Part shown: positions 45,792-46,188 of the stretch, piece after piece
Layout of the letters: every line of letters begins with the position of its first letter
Numbering within the stretch: the stretch's first letter is position 1
From: Moraxella oblonga NBRC 102422
GTDB lineage: Bacteria; Pseudomonadota; Gammaproteobacteria; Pseudomonadales; Moraxellaceae
Assembly: GCF_001598275.1 (NCBI RefSeq)
Contig: NZ_BCYQ01000020.1
Coordinates: forward strand, 1 to 46,188
Direction of reading: 5' to 3'
Length of the DNA: 46,188 nt
The notes under the pieces: generated by a model
What the model was told of the DNA's origin: nothing
Databases searched by the model: none
What the model saw: only the letters and a program-made list of their open reading frames with translations
Made by a program: the position numbers and the translations under genes

Positions 45792-45964
45792 TTAGATGAC
45801 CGCACGTTTTGCAAACACCAAAAATGGATAGGCTCTATCATTTGTAGGATAAAATAACATGGGCATAACCGTTTAGCATTTTTGGATTTATTTTTGTCAA
45901 ATTTGGGTATTTACAACTTTTGCAACGCTTCCAAATGCACCGACAGCTTATCATCTTGTTTGCC
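45792..45964 (-). pseudogene. Possible decayed 3' end of a gene
   Basis: Three consecutive coding-like segments in shifting minus-strand frames: GKQDDKLSVHLEALQKL, then KYPNLTKINPKMLNGYAHV, then NDRAYPFLVFAKRAVI before a stop and a terminator-like hairpin. Frame changes fall near 45911-45920 and at the AAA tract 45841-45843. Farther upstream (45965-46188) no coherent coding frame is visible and nothing else is recognised. Short segments make this uncertain. Confidence 0.3.
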
Positions 45965-46188
45965 ACTATTTACTTAAATGTTATTCATACATTCGTTCAT
46001 TCGTTGGTTGTCTCACACTTTTGTTGATGAGAATGCTTGGTTGGTTCAACAAAGACTTTTTTCATAAGCAAAATTCATCAACCACCAACAAAATGATTAT
46101 GAGTACATTGCAATGACAAATATCTTAACAAGATTTGTCAAAAGATGTTGTTATCAAATACACTTTATCCACATTAAACATTACGGTG

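Noticed and set aside
45965-46188. Possible rRNA-operon spacer at the right edge
   Set aside because: Style is suggestive, but no conserved rRNA or tRNA sequence is visible, so it cannot be supported.
1-46188. CRISPR arrays, tRNA genes, insertion sequences, prophage genes
   Set aside because: Read for regularly spaced repeats, cloverleaf-like segments, transposase and phage motifs; none seen.

Overview
The window looks like chromosome from a gammaproteobacterium of the family Moraxellaceae, most likely Moraxella or a close relative. The grounds are a moderately AT-rich composition, a competence/type IV pilus cluster laid out as in Acinetobacter (fimT/pilV/pilW/pilX/pilY1 plus two pilins, comparable to ADP1 comB-C-E-F), an N-terminally extended GAPDH, hemP, and a Nudix-ThiE fusion. 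No database was searched, so the assignment rests on recognised families. I saw no rRNA, tRNA, CRISPR array, insertion sequence or prophage.

Layout. 1-5.9 kb: lipB, ppa, a Na/Pi cotransporter, a DUF1275 membrane protein, fabI and folE. 5.9-9.7 kb: extended GAPDH, an AT-rich family 2 glycosyltransferase, a Nudix/ThiE fusion, and hemP behind a probable Fur site with a strongly folded leader. 10-15.7 kb: tamB without tamA, divergent from a TetR-family regulator with a palindromic operator at its promoter. 15.7-18.4 kb: a small membrane-protein gene broken by three one-base losses in homopolymers, a lipoprotein and a purine permease. 18.6-24.1 kb: two translationally coupled pairs, bcp with a family 4 glycosyltransferase, and hscC with a membrane J-domain protein. 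24.1-30.9 kb (minus strand): mntP, gloB, serC, an M48 peptidase with lemA, and alr. 31-33.4 kb: PBP1B (mrcB). 33.5-40.8 kb: a seven-gene minor-pilin/PilY1 operon. 41.2-45.6 kb: argF, a HolD-like psi candidate and a CcoI/FixI-type copper ATPase. The right edge carries what may be the decayed 3' end of another gene.

How the parts relate. Most of the window is housekeeping: lipoylation, pyrophosphate removal, fatty acid and folate synthesis, serine and arginine synthesis, D-alanine supply and peptidoglycan assembly. The most informative non-housekeeping signal is one 14-bp palindrome found both at the tetR promoter and just upstream of gloB (glyoxalase II), 10.5 kb away. It suggests the regulator controls aldehyde or electrophile detoxification, although the gloB copy can also be read as a serC terminator. 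Other points of interest are the HscC/J-protein pair with an altered HPD motif, the cryptic psi-subunit candidate, the hemP leader and the frameshifted membrane gene.
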